DNA of 64,000 nucleotides from Oryzomonas japonica (GTDB taxonomy: Bacteria > Desulfobacterota > Desulfuromonadia > Geobacterales > Pseudopelobacteraceae), in the NCBI RefSeq assembly GCF_008802365.1, contig NZ_VZQZ01000008.1:86594-150593 (forward strand). The letters run 5' to 3'. A program made the position numbers and the translations under genes. Numbering within the stretch: position 1 is the first letter of the stretch; every line of letters begins with the position of its first letter. Below, in pieces: positions 43,344-52,328 of this stretch. Below the pieces are notes generated by a model, which did not search any database, had not been told where the DNA came from, and was given only the letters and a program-made list of their open reading frames with translations.

Positions 43344-44873
43344 ATGCTTGCCAAAGTCCTCAGCAGCGCCCTGATCGGGATCGATGCCATGCTTGTCGAT
43401 GTGGAGGTGGACCTGGCCGCCGGCCTGCCCTCCTTTGCCACGGTTGGTCTGCCCGACGGCGCCGTCAAGGAGAGCAAGGACCGGGTCAAGGCGGCCCTCA
43501 AAAATTCCGGCTACGATTTTCCGGCACGGCGCATCACCGCCAACCTGGCGCCGGCCGACATCAAGAAGGAAGGGGCGGCCTTCGACCTCCCCATCTCCAT
43601 CGGCATCCTGGCGGCGACCGGCGTGGTGAAAACCACCCGTCTGCGGGAGTACCTGCTTGTGGGAGAGCTTTCGCTGGATGGGGGACTCAAGGCGATCCGC
43701 GGCGCACTCTCCATTGCGGTCGCCGCCAAACGGGCCGGCCTGGCCGGTGTCGTCCTGCCGGTGGAGAACGCGCCGGAAGCCGCGGTGGTGGAAGGGATCG
43801 CCATCATCGCCGCCACGGCCCTTTCCCAGGTGGTGGAATTCCTCAACGGCCATGACGGGATCGACCCCTTCGCGGTGGACCTCCAATCCCTCTTCACCAG
43901 CGGGTGCGAATATGGCGAAGACTTCAGCGAGGTCAAGGGGCAGGAACACGCCAAGCGGGCTCTCGAAGTCGCCGCCAGCGGCGGTCACAACATCCTGATG
44001 ATCGGTCCTCCGGGATCGGGCAAGACCATGCTGGCCCGCCGCATCCCCACCATCCTGCCGCGCATGTCGTTCGACGAAGCCATCGAGACCACCAAGATCT
44101 TCAGCGTCAGCGGGATGCTGGAGAACGGCCGGGCTCTTCTGGCGGCGCGGCCGTTTCGTTCCCCGCACCACACCATCTCCGACGTCGGCCTGATCGGCGG
44201 CGGCACCACGCCAAAGCCGGGGGAGGTCTCCCTGGCCCACAACGGCGTCCTGTTTCTGGACGAACTGCCCGAATTCAAAAAAAATGTCCTGGAGGTGCTG
44301 CGCCAGCCGCTGGAAGACGGCCGCGTCACCATCTCCCGCTCCCTCTTGACCCTGACTTATCCATCCCGGGTGATGCTGGTCGCGGCCATGAACCCCTGCC
44401 CGTGCGGCTACCTTGCCGATCCGATCCATCCCTGCGTCTGCACCCCCCTCGCCATTCATCGCTACCGTTCGCGGATCTCCGGTCCGCTCCTGGACCGGAT
44501 CGATATCCATATCGAGGTGCCGGCCGTCACCTACCGGGACCTGTCCGACCGGGTAGAGGCCGAGAGTTCCCGGGATATCGCCCTGCGGGTGGCGTGCTCC
44601 CGAAAGCGCCAGGCCGAGCGTTACCAGGGGACCAAGGTCCACTGCAACGCCCAGATGACACCGCGATTCATCAAGAGGTTCTGCGAACTGGACAGCGCCG
44701 GCAGCCGGATGCTGGAACTTGTTACCGACCGCCTCGGATTTTCCGCCCGGACCTACAACCGGATCATTAAGGTGGCCCGCACTATCGCCGACCTGTCGGA
44801 CAGCGAGCAGATCCGCGAAGAGCATATCGCCGAAGCGATCCAGTACCGCAGCCTGGACCGCAAGGCAACATAA
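43344..44873 (+). CDS. comM: ComM/YifB-type AAA+ ATPase
   Basis: The 509-residue protein has the N-terminal Lon-like ATVGLPDGAVKESKDRV region, an AAA+ P-loop GPPGSGKTML near 220-229, Walker B VLFLDELPEF, and the C-terminal Mg-chelatase-like part. ComM is a helicase that aids branch migration of incoming DNA in natural transformation. Zn-binding cysteines CPCGYLADPIHPCVC are present. AGAGGTGAGAG precedes the ATG. It stands alone, and a palindrome and long leader separate it from the next gene. Confidence 0.93.
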   Translation: MLAKVLSSALIGIDAMLVDVEVDLAAGLPSFATVGLPDGAVKESKDRVKAALKNSGYDFPARRITANLAPADIKKEGAAFDLPISIGILAATGVVKTTRLREYLLVGELSLDGGLKAIRGALSIAVAAKRAGLAGVVLPVENAPEAAVVEGIAIIAATALSQVVEFLNGHDGIDPFAVDLQSLFTSGCEYGEDFSEVKGQEHAKRALEVAASGGHNILMIGPPGSGKTMLARRIPTILPRMSFDEAIETTKIFSVSGMLENGRALLAARPFRSPHHTISDVGLIGGGTTPKPGEVSLAHNGVLFLDELPEFKKNVLEVLRQPLEDGRVTISRSLLTLTYPSRVMLVAAMNPCPCGYLADPIHPCVCTPLAIHRYRSRISGPLLDRIDIHIEVPAVTYRDLSDRVEAESSRDIALRVACSRKRQAERYQGTKVHCNAQMTPRFIKRFCELDSAGSRMLELVTDRLGFSARTYNRIIKVARTIADLSDSEQIREEHIAEAIQYRSLDRKAT

Positions 44874-44891
44874 ACAATTCTTCTGTTTAAA

Positions 44892-44916
44892 AAAATGTAT
44901 CAATAGTATACATTTT
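44892..44916. promoter_or_regulatory. AT-rich palindrome, possible operator
   Basis: AAAATGTAT (44892-44900) and ATACATTTT (44908-44916) are perfect complements with 7 bases between. It lies between comM and the cytochrome leader. The right half shares GTATACATTTTA with the CoA-transferase promoter region. Confidence 0.5.
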
Positions 44917-44939
44917 ATAAATCAGGCTTTTATGTGTGA

Positions 44940-45059
44940 AACGGAGAGGTATGGGTTCGGCCTGCGAAGCAGGCTGGTACGGTACTTGCTCGTAATAATT
45001 CCGGCGAGTTAGGGATATTCAAACCTGCCACTGTTTTTTGGGGCCCTTCGGGGTTTTTT
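44940..45059 (+). promoter_or_regulatory. Structured leader with intrinsic terminator (attenuator candidate)
   Basis: The leader contains a strong hairpin GCCTGC-GAA-GCAGGC (44960-44974) and a second weaker hairpin (about 44984-45014). It ends in CCC-TTCG-GGG followed by six T residues (45044-45059), directly before the cytochrome coding start. The string CCTGC recurs near 45024 and could compete for GCAGG. It does not match the c-di-GMP (GEMM) riboswitch consensus that I know. A terminator in this position implies regulated read-through. Confidence 0.5.
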
Positions 45060-45075
45060 GATGGAGATAATCTCG

Positions 45076-46413
45076 ATGAATGTTAGATTTGCGGGCCTCC
45101 TCCTGGTGATGACGATATTTCCGTGCGTCGCCCAGGCTGCCGATGTGTCATGTAAAACCGCAGAGTGCCATACGTCAATTGGCGGAACGCAGAATATGCA
45201 TGAACCGGTCAAGGAGGGGGACTGTTCGGGCTGCCACAAGCAGACCAATCCGCTCCACCCGCTCAAAGGCGCCAAGAGCTTTGCCATGACCGCACAGGGG
45301 GCCGCCCTCTGCTACCAGTGCCATGATGCCTTCGGCAAGAAAAAGGTCCTCCACCCGCCGGTCAAGGACGGGGAGTGCGCGTACTGCCACAAGCCCCATG
45401 GCGGCGTCGGCCCTTTCCTGCTGGAAGGGGGGGACGATCAGACCGCCCTCTGCATGGGGTGTCACGATGCCGCCCCCTTCAAACAGAAGGTCAAGCACGG
45501 CCCGGTTGCGGTCGGAGCTTGTACCAAATGCCATAATCCGCACGAATCGAATGAAAAGGCCCTTCTCAGGGGGCCGGTATGGGAAAGCTGCCTGAAGTGC
45601 CATGCCGATTTTCTGAAATCGCTGAAAGGAGCGGCCTTCATCCATCCGCCGGTCAAAGACGGCCCCTGCACCTCCTGCCACAACCCCCACGGGTCGGCGG
45701 TACCGCAACTGCTCAAGAAAAAGATGCCTGATGTTTGTCTTGAATGCCACCCCGGACTGGCCAAAAAACTAACGGCAAAGGTGCCCCATAAGCCGTTGCA
45801 GGATGAAGGCGGCTGCGGGAACTGTCACTCCACCCATTTTTCCAAGTCAAAGGGACTTCTGGCCGGTGAGGAAAAGGACGTCTGCCTCGGTTGTCACGAC
45901 ACGGACAAGCTTGGCAAGCCGCCACTCAGAAATATCAAAAAGGAGATTGAAGGCAAGAAGTTTCTCCACGGCCCCATTGAGATGGGAGAGTGCAAGGCCT
46001 GCCATTCCCCCCACGGCTCGGATTACTTTCGCCTGCTCAATAAGAGTTATCCCGCCGACCTGTATGCCCCCTACAAGGAAGGACTGTACGATCTCTGCCT
46101 GGAGTGCCATGAGAAAAACCTGCTGAAGTTTGCCGAGACGACCATTTATACCAACTTCCGCAACGGCAAACGCAACCTCCATTTTGTTCATGTCGTGGAC
46201 AAACGCAAGGGGCGGACCTGCCGGGTCTGCCACGAGGCCCATGCCAGCAGTGGAGAAAAGCTGATCAGCAAAGAGGGGGTGCAGTTCGGCGAGTGGAAGA
46301 TCCCGCTCAACTTCAAGATCACCCCCACCGGGGGAAGCTGCGCTCCCGGCTGTCACCGCGCCTTTAAGTACGACCGCGACAAACCGGAAACGTACGGTGC
46401 GGAAACCAAGTAG
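45076..46413 (+). CDS. Periplasmic/secreted multiheme c-type cytochrome (13 CXXCH)
   Basis: The 445-residue protein has a signal peptide (about 1-21, CVAQA-AD). It has thirteen canonical CXXCH sites plus two unusual candidates: C-x4-CH near the mature N-terminus (CKTAECH) and C-x3-CH near the C-terminus (CAPGCH). Pairs of sites are spaced as in doubled-CXXCH proteins, with repeated PPVKDGxCxxCHxPHG units, the same unit being duplicated many times along the chain. The start ATG 45076 has GGAG nine bases upstream; earlier in-frame starts fall in the terminator. No lipobox is seen, so it is probably periplasmic or released. Confidence 0.9.
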   Translation: MNVRFAGLLLVMTIFPCVAQAADVSCKTAECHTSIGGTQNMHEPVKEGDCSGCHKQTNPLHPLKGAKSFAMTAQGAALCYQCHDAFGKKKVLHPPVKDGECAYCHKPHGGVGPFLLEGGDDQTALCMGCHDAAPFKQKVKHGPVAVGACTKCHNPHESNEKALLRGPVWESCLKCHADFLKSLKGAAFIHPPVKDGPCTSCHNPHGSAVPQLLKKKMPDVCLECHPGLAKKLTAKVPHKPLQDEGGCGNCHSTHFSKSKGLLAGEEKDVCLGCHDTDKLGKPPLRNIKKEIEGKKFLHGPIEMGECKACHSPHGSDYFRLLNKSYPADLYAPYKEGLYDLCLECHEKNLLKFAETTIYTNFRNGKRNLHFVHVVDKRKGRTCRVCHEAHASSGEKLISKEGVQFGEWKIPLNFKITPTGGSCAPGCHRAFKYDRDKPETYGAETK

Positions 46414-46545
46414 GTGGAGCCGCCCCGGAGCGTTGTGGCCGTGGCTGGCTTTGTGAGAATGTATGATGTGAGGTAGTTTTTCCTGTTCTACCCTGGGCGT
46501 TGCATTTCGTTTCATTGGCAGCAGAACGTTAAAGGAGTAAGAAAT

Positions 46546-48258
46546 ATGCTCACAAAGAATGCCCTCGTAGCCCTTTTAGCACTCTTAACCATCCCCGGCC
46601 TTGCCCTGGCCGATGCCGTTCAACTCCCGCGCACCGGGCAAACCACCTGTTATACCGCGGACGGCGTCAGCACGGCATGCAGCGGTACCAGCGGTGCTGG
46701 TCAGGACGGCGCGCTTCTCGCCGGCATAGCCTGGCCAACCACCCGTTTTGTCGTCAACAGCAACGGGACCGTCACCGACAAGTTGACCGGGCTCATCTGG
46801 GTGAAGGATGCCAACCTGATGACCACGCGCGATCCGTCGTTTCCCGGCAGCTCATCCGGCCTGGTGGGCTGGCAGGATGCCCTGGCCTACGTTGCCAAGC
46901 TGAATACGGATAAATATCTCGGCTATTCCGACTGGCGGCTGCCCAACATCAACGAGCTTAAAAGCCTGGTGAACGCGGAACAGGCGGCCAATGACACCTG
47001 GCTTACCGCAACAGTCGGTTTCACCAACGTGCAGGGGCAGTCGTACCAGTGGTACTGGTCGTCCACCTTCCTGAGCGGCACCGGCACAAACTCCTCCAAT
47101 CAGGCGGTCTTGACCGGCGCCTGGCAGGTCAACCTGGGGGATGGGGGGGTCGGCTATGCCGACATGGCGGCGACGACAGCCTATGTCGTCCCCGTCCGCA
47201 CCGGGAGCGAAGGGACCGTCACCCTGCCGCGCACCGGCCAGACCACCTGTTTCGACTTCAGTGCGACCGCCCCCACCAGCACCTGCACGGGGACCGGACA
47301 GGATGGCGAACAGTTGAGCGGGGCCCCCTGGCCGGCGAGCCGCTTCACGGTCAACAGCGATACGACGACCGTCACCGACAACCTGACCGCCCTGGTCTGG
47401 ACAAAGGATGCCACCGCAACCGTGCCCCCTGCTTGTACCCTTATCCCGCACGGGGCCGTGACCTTCGGGGATGCCCTCTCCTACATCGCCTGTCTGAACA
47501 CCGCCAGCTTCCTCGGGCACAACGATTGGCGCCTGCCCAACCGCAACGAACTGGGCAGCCTGCTCAACTACGGCTATTCCGGGACCACGCCGACGATCGG
47601 CAACATGGCCGCCTGGCTAAATGCCTCGGGATTCAGCCTGCCCCAGGCGTCCGGGACCACCACGGCGGACCACGCCGCGGATTTCACCTACTGGACCTCT
47701 ACCAGCAAGGCGATCCTCCCGTACACGGCCTGGTCCACCTGGAGCGTGGACGCCCACGGCGTGATGTCCTCCTCCGACAAGAGTTCGACGACCCACAACG
47801 TCTGGCCGGTACGGGCCGGCCAATACGGGAGCTTCGTCACGGTCAAGCTGAAATCGTCCACCACAAACGCCGCAGTCACCCCGGCCGGCGCCCTGACCCT
47901 GGCCCCCGGGAGCAATGTCCACGTGGAATTCACCACCTTAGCCTATGACGTCCTGCTCAACAACGCCTGGCAGCGTCCCGGCAATGGGATAGCCAACAGC
48001 TTCGACCTGACCAACGTCACCTCTGACCAGAATCTGATGGCCGTCTTTGCCGCGCCGAACGGCGATCTGAGCGGAGACGGCAAGGTAACGGCAGCCGATG
48101 CGCTGTTGGCGCTGCGCGCGGCGGTACTGCTCGATCCAACAACCAACGCCACCCTGGCAAAGGGGGATATGAATAAGAACGGAACTATGACGGCGCCGGA
48201 TGCACTTCTGATTTTGCGTTTGGCGGTCGGTCTCGTCAATCCGGCCATTGCCTATTGA
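46546..48258 (+). CDS. Secreted DUF1566 protein with C-terminal dockerin-type module
   Basis: The 570-residue protein has a signal peptide ending near ALAD and two tandem DUF1566 (Lcl-like) domains, each with the LPRTGQTTC opening and a DWRLPN-x-NEL signature (at about 126 and 329). A linker follows. The last 65 residues have two calcium-loop repeats: GDLSGDGKVTAADALLALR (507-520 loop) and GDMNKNGTMTAPDALLILR (540-553 loop), as in dockerin modules. The SD AAGGAG precedes the ATG. It would be exported and could dock onto the cohesin-like protein encoded next. The DUF1566 function is unknown; members are adhesive or surface proteins. Confidence 0.85.
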   Translation: MLTKNALVALLALLTIPGLALADAVQLPRTGQTTCYTADGVSTACSGTSGAGQDGALLAGIAWPTTRFVVNSNGTVTDKLTGLIWVKDANLMTTRDPSFPGSSSGLVGWQDALAYVAKLNTDKYLGYSDWRLPNINELKSLVNAEQAANDTWLTATVGFTNVQGQSYQWYWSSTFLSGTGTNSSNQAVLTGAWQVNLGDGGVGYADMAATTAYVVPVRTGSEGTVTLPRTGQTTCFDFSATAPTSTCTGTGQDGEQLSGAPWPASRFTVNSDTTTVTDNLTALVWTKDATATVPPACTLIPHGAVTFGDALSYIACLNTASFLGHNDWRLPNRNELGSLLNYGYSGTTPTIGNMAAWLNASGFSLPQASGTTTADHAADFTYWTSTSKAILPYTAWSTWSVDAHGVMSSSDKSSTTHNVWPVRAGQYGSFVTVKLKSSTTNAAVTPAGALTLAPGSNVHVEFTTLAYDVLLNNAWQRPGNGIANSFDLTNVTSDQNLMAVFAAPNGDLSGDGKVTAADALLALRAAVLLDPTTNATLAKGDMNKNGTMTAPDALLILRLAVGLVNPAIAY

Positions 48259-48317
48259 TCACGATATTTGGGGGTATTTTTACATAACCGGTCACACAGC
48301 ACATCAAGGAGATACAC

Positions 48318-50384
48318 ATGAAGAAAGGGTTACTTGGGATTTTGCTGGCCACGCTGACGCTTGGCCTGTTCGGCTGCGGAAGCGGCGATTTCGGTGCATC
48401 GACGACATCCGTCAGCGGTATGGCATCCAAAGGGCCGATCAACGGGGCCAAGGTTGCGATCTTTTCCGTGACCACCTCCGGCCGCATCGACAAACAACTC
48501 GCCACGGGGACCACCGCTTCGAGCGGGGCCTTTTCCGCGGATCTTGGGGCCTATACCGGGGCCATATTCGCAACCATGTCCGGCTCGACAGCCACGTACA
48601 CCGACGAGGCGACGAACACCGCCAAAACGCTGGGGACGCAAAAGCTGCACGCAGCCACGGTCGTGACCGGTTCCGGCCCGATCAACCTGGCCATTACGCC
48701 GTTTACCGAGGTGGCCTATCGTAAGGCCGCCAGCCTGAGAAAGGCGGATATCGCCAAGGCCGATGCCTTGGTCAGCAATGTCTATCTGTCGGGCACCGAC
48801 GTCATCAAGACCCTTCCGGCAAATGTGCTGAGCGGCGGCGGTGCGGCAAGTTCCGCGCCCTCCCAGATAAGTTACGGCCTTGCCCTGGCGACGGTTTCCC
48901 AGTTGCTTAAGGACCAGTCCGGCGCGACGCTGGAGAGCGTCATTACCCAGATGCAGAATGCCATCACAGGGTCCGACCCCACGACCGCAACCCTGGATAC
49001 CACCTTCAAGAGCGGCGTGTACGCCACCGCCATCTCGGAGGTCAGGACCAATGCCAATCTGCAATCGGGAATCGTCGACACCCCGCTGAACATAACCCTG
49101 GCCGCTTCGCCGACCTCGGTGGTGGCCAATAACACCGATACCATCACCCTTACGGCAACGGTGACCAAGTTCGGTGGCGTGGTGGTGCCGAACACTGCCG
49201 TCAAATTCGCCGTCCGCAGCGGTACCGCTACCCTTTCCAGCGCCCAGGGCACCACGGACAGTACCGGCAAGGCGACCATCACCGTCAAGAGCGGCACCAT
49301 CCAATCGGCGGTGGTCATTACGGCCAGCGTGGCAGCCACGAGCAGCACCGACCTGACCACCTCGACCAATGTCGCCTTTGTCCAGGACCCCAACGACCCG
49401 GCCTCGGTTTCGCTCACCGCAAGCAAGGTCGCAGCCACCGCCAACGGGATCGACTCGATCACCCTGACGGCCAAGGTCACCCGGGTCGGCACCGGGCCGG
49501 TACCGACCGGTACGACGGTCACCTTTGCCGTTGCCGCAGGTACGGCGACCCTGAGCGCTCCCACGGGCACCACGGACAGTAACGGCAATGCCTCGGTCAC
49601 CCTGACCAGCACCACCGTCGGTTCGGTAACTGTCAGCGCCAGCGCTGCCACGTCAACCGGCGGCAAGGTCACCGGCGCCACCAATGTCGAATTCCAGACA
49701 GACCCCAACGCCCCGGCCAGCGTCACGCTCAGCGCCTCGCCGACCACTGCTACGGCCAACAACACTCCGATCACCATCACCGCCACGGTCGCCAAAACGG
49801 GCGGCGGGGCGGTCGCAGACGGGACTCCGGTCACCTTTGCCGTCACCAGCGGCACCGCCTCCCTCAGCACCACTTCGGCTACCACGGTCAGCGGCACGGC
49901 TTCGGTCACCCTGACGAGTACCACCATCGGGTCAGTGACCGTGACCGCCACGGTTGCCGGCCCCAAAACAGGGACAACGACGGTGAGTTTCACCACGCCG
50001 CCGGCGCAGCCGACCATTGCGACCGTCAAACTGGCCACCACCGGGACGCTCCCGAGCGGCACGACCATCGGTTCCATTCAAACGACGATAAGCTATTCAA
50101 CCACCAAAGGGCTCACCTTTACGCCGCCGGCAGTAGCCACCGGCGTCGGCGTCGGTTCAATCATTAATGCGAACAGCGCGACGAGCGGGCAGGTGATCGT
50201 CAGTCAGGCCAATACCACCGGCATCCAAACCGGGGAATTTGCAACACTGACCTTCAGCATCGCTACCGGCAATATCCCCACGGCGAGTGATTTTGCCGTG
50301 GTGTCGGGCACCGCTACCGATATAACCGGCTTAGGCCAACTGTCCGGCATTTCGGTTATTATCCAGAGCGTCACCATTCAGTAA
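48318..50384 (+). CDS. Lipoprotein with Ig-like (Big_1) repeats and cohesin-like C-terminus
   Basis: The 688-residue lipoprotein (LFGC near residue 20) begins with a carboxypeptidase-regulatory-like domain (GPINGAKVAIFSV). Three Big_1/invasin-type Ig repeats of about 104 residues follow, starting near 257, 361 and 465 (ASVTLSASPT..., ITLTATV). The last 120 residues (GSIQTTISYSTTKGLTF ... TGEFATLTFSIATG) resemble cohesin or cohesin-like modules. AAGGAG precedes the ATG. A dockerin-bearing protein is encoded directly upstream. The surface display, adhesive and docking roles are inference; cohesin and dockerin are known outside cellulosomes. Confidence 0.8.
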   Translation: MKKGLLGILLATLTLGLFGCGSGDFGASTTSVSGMASKGPINGAKVAIFSVTTSGRIDKQLATGTTASSGAFSADLGAYTGAIFATMSGSTATYTDEATNTAKTLGTQKLHAATVVTGSGPINLAITPFTEVAYRKAASLRKADIAKADALVSNVYLSGTDVIKTLPANVLSGGGAASSAPSQISYGLALATVSQLLKDQSGATLESVITQMQNAITGSDPTTATLDTTFKSGVYATAISEVRTNANLQSGIVDTPLNITLAASPTSVVANNTDTITLTATVTKFGGVVVPNTAVKFAVRSGTATLSSAQGTTDSTGKATITVKSGTIQSAVVITASVAATSSTDLTTSTNVAFVQDPNDPASVSLTASKVAATANGIDSITLTAKVTRVGTGPVPTGTTVTFAVAAGTATLSAPTGTTDSNGNASVTLTSTTVGSVTVSASAATSTGGKVTGATNVEFQTDPNAPASVTLSASPTTATANNTPITITATVAKTGGGAVADGTPVTFAVTSGTASLSTTSATTVSGTASVTLTSTTIGSVTVTATVAGPKTGTTTVSFTTPPAQPTIATVKLATTGTLPSGTTIGSIQTTISYSTTKGLTFTPPAVATGVGVGSIINANSATSGQVIVSQANTTGIQTGEFATLTFSIATGNIPTASDFAVVSGTATDITGLGQLSGISVIIQSVTIQ

Positions 50385-50414
50385 GGCGTCCGACGTTGTT
50401 TGGACACAGGGCAT

Positions 50415-50470
50415 CGGTGAGGGGCAACCAGAGTAGGTGCCCCTCACCGGCGGCCCCGAGTGAGGGGCCG
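50415..50470 (+). terminator. Two consecutive hairpins after Ig-repeat gene
   Basis: CGGTGAGGGGCA (50415-50426) and TGCCCCTCACCG (50438-50449) are perfect 12-bp complements. A second hairpin CGGCCCC/GGGGCCG (50451-50470) follows. There is no T-run, so function as an intrinsic terminator is not certain. Confidence 0.6.
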
Positions 50471-50539
50471 TCGGTTGCCACGTCCATGAGTACGATTATC
50501 TGCGGTATCCCTATTGCAGCCACGAACAAGGAGTGAAAC

Positions 50540-51691
50540 ATGAAAATCATACGGTTTGCAAAATTGAGGAAGAGCATCGGAGTTTCTTTATTCGGCATGG
50601 CGTTCGCCTCCTGCCTTGCGGGGTGCGCCGGGAAGGCCGCTCCTCCGGGGACGGTGTTTTTTCCGCCGCCCCCCAATAAACCAAAGGTGCAGTTTCTGAC
50701 GTCGATTGCCGATTCCACCGATGTGGAAGGAAAGCAGGGCGGATTTTCCCTCGTAGTCACCGGCAAGGAAGGCGAACAGAGTATCCGATCCATCAGCAAG
50801 GCCTACGGCGTGGCCGTTTCCAAAGGCAAAATCTATGTGTGCGACACGTCGGGCGGGCAGTTGGTCATCATCGACCCGGTCAATAAAAAGTTCGATTACC
50901 TGAAGGGGAATTATGGCGACGGCAAACTGAAAAAACCGGTCAATGTCGCCCTTGACGACGACGGAAATATCTATGTGGTCGATACCATGCGCAAGGAAGT
51001 GCTGGTGTATGATTCTATGGGTAATTATTTGAAATCATTTGGCAAAGAGCTTGAAAAAGCGAAGCCGGTGGACATCGTCGCCTACAAAAACCGCCTGTAC
51101 CTGCTGGACATCTTCCAGGGGGATATCAAAGTGCTGGACCGCCGGACCGGCCGCCTGCTCACGACCATCGGCAAGGACGAGGGGAGCAGCAAGGGGTTGA
51201 GGATGCCGGTCAATTTCACCATAGACAAAGCCGGATTCATGTACGTGACCAATGCCGGCAACGGCAAGGTTATCAAGCTCGACCTCGACGGCCATATCCT
51301 CGGCTCATTCGGCAAACTGGGAGACGGTTTCGGCGACTTTACCCGGCCCAAGGGTGTTGCTGTCGATGATACGGGGCTCATTTACGTGGCCGATGGCGGG
51401 CACCAGAACGTCCAGCTGTTCAGCTTTGTCGACAATAAGAGCCGCCTGCTTATGTTCTTTGGCGACCCCGGCCTGCCGGTCGGGTCCATGAACCTACCGG
51501 CAGGTATTGCGGTCAGCAAAGATAACCTAGCCTATTTCCAGAAGTTTGCGGCGCCCGATTTCGAACTGGAGCAGGTTATCTACGTGATCAATCAGTATGG
51601 CCCGGCAAAATTGGCAATCTATGGCTTGGGCAAGATGAAGGGCGACACGACGGAGATGGTCGCCCCCACCTCGGCCGACAAAAGCAAGTAG
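50540..51691 (+). CDS. NHL-repeat beta-propeller lipoprotein
   Basis: The 383-residue lipoprotein (lipobox LAGC, Cys about 29) has six NHL-type repeats. Examples are VNVALDDDGNIYVVDTMRKE, VDIVAYKNRLYLLDI, VNFTIDKAGFMYVTNAGN and PKGVAVDDTGLIYVADG. These make a six-bladed propeller for protein binding. AAGGAG precedes the ATG. It is the first gene of a compact five-gene set in which another NHL lipoprotein, a pentaheme lipoprotein, a barrel and a large cytochrome follow. A scaffold or assembly role on the inside of the outer membrane is inference. Confidence 0.85.
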   Translation: MKIIRFAKLRKSIGVSLFGMAFASCLAGCAGKAAPPGTVFFPPPPNKPKVQFLTSIADSTDVEGKQGGFSLVVTGKEGEQSIRSISKAYGVAVSKGKIYVCDTSGGQLVIIDPVNKKFDYLKGNYGDGKLKKPVNVALDDDGNIYVVDTMRKEVLVYDSMGNYLKSFGKELEKAKPVDIVAYKNRLYLLDIFQGDIKVLDRRTGRLLTTIGKDEGSSKGLRMPVNFTIDKAGFMYVTNAGNGKVIKLDLDGHILGSFGKLGDGFGDFTRPKGVAVDDTGLIYVADGGHQNVQLFSFVDNKSRLLMFFGDPGLPVGSMNLPAGIAVSKDNLAYFQKFAAPDFELEQVIYVINQYGPAKLAIYGLGKMKGDTTEMVAPTSADKSK

Positions 51692-51754
51692 CGGGTTTTC
51701 GTTTTCGGCAGTGGGGAATAGACCATACTACGCATATTCAGGGGATCGGGCTGG

Positions 51755-52327
51755 ATGGGAAAATTGTTATGCCATATTGTTGTAGCGATGTGCTGTGCAG
51801 GCATGCTGACCGGCTGCGATCCCCTGGCCCGGCACAAGGTCGTTTCGACCATCTTCGACGGCGTCCCCAGCATGCCGGAGCCCCAACAGTTCTGCCAGGA
51901 ATATCATGAAGTGAAGCTGGCTGAAGAGCGGGAAGCGGCAGCGGCGCAGCAAAGAAAAAATTCGGCGACCAGCGATTCCCGGCATGAGCCGTACGATCAG
52001 AAACGTTGTAACGACTGCCACGACAAGACGAAGGAAGGAGGACTGATCCGTCCGCCCAACGAACTGTGCTTCATGTGCCATCCCGATCTGACGAAAGGGG
52101 CTTTTACCCATGGTCCGGCTGCAGTCGGCGACTGCCTGGCCTGCCACGTGCCCCACTCCTCCGCATACGGGCCATTGCTCAAGGTCAAGGCGGAGGATGT
52201 GTGCGTCACCTGTCATCGGGAAAAGCGCCAAGCCAAAAGTATGCATGACAATGTCGCGGCAAAGGGGATGATCTGTATTAATTGCCATAACCCGCACTCG
52301 GGGAACGCCCCGTATTTCCTCAAGTAA
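51755..52327 (+). CDS. Pentaheme c-type cytochrome lipoprotein
   Basis: The 190-residue protein has a lipobox LTGC (Cys about 21). An acidic/Ala-Glu-rich stretch follows, then five CXXCH sites: CNDCH, CFMCH, CLACH, CVTCH and CINCH. The doubled-motif spacing, with GPAAVGDCLACHVPHSS, links it to the periplasmic multiheme families. It is 63 bases after the NHL gene, and its stop is one base before the barrel gene. It would be the periplasmic-face electron carrier of the conduit. Confidence 0.85.
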   Translation: MGKLLCHIVVAMCCAGMLTGCDPLARHKVVSTIFDGVPSMPEPQQFCQEYHEVKLAEEREAAAAQQRKNSATSDSRHEPYDQKRCNDCHDKTKEGGLIRPPNELCFMCHPDLTKGAFTHGPAAVGDCLACHVPHSSAYGPLLKVKAEDVCVTCHREKRQAKSMHDNVAAKGMICINCHNPHSGNAPYFLK

Positions 52328-52328
52328 C

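Noticed and set aside
44940-45059. Leader considered as a c-di-GMP or cAMP-GMP (GEMM) riboswitch
   Set aside because: The invariant GCAAA-type core and the second helix of that class are not found, so it is reported only as an unidentified structured leader.
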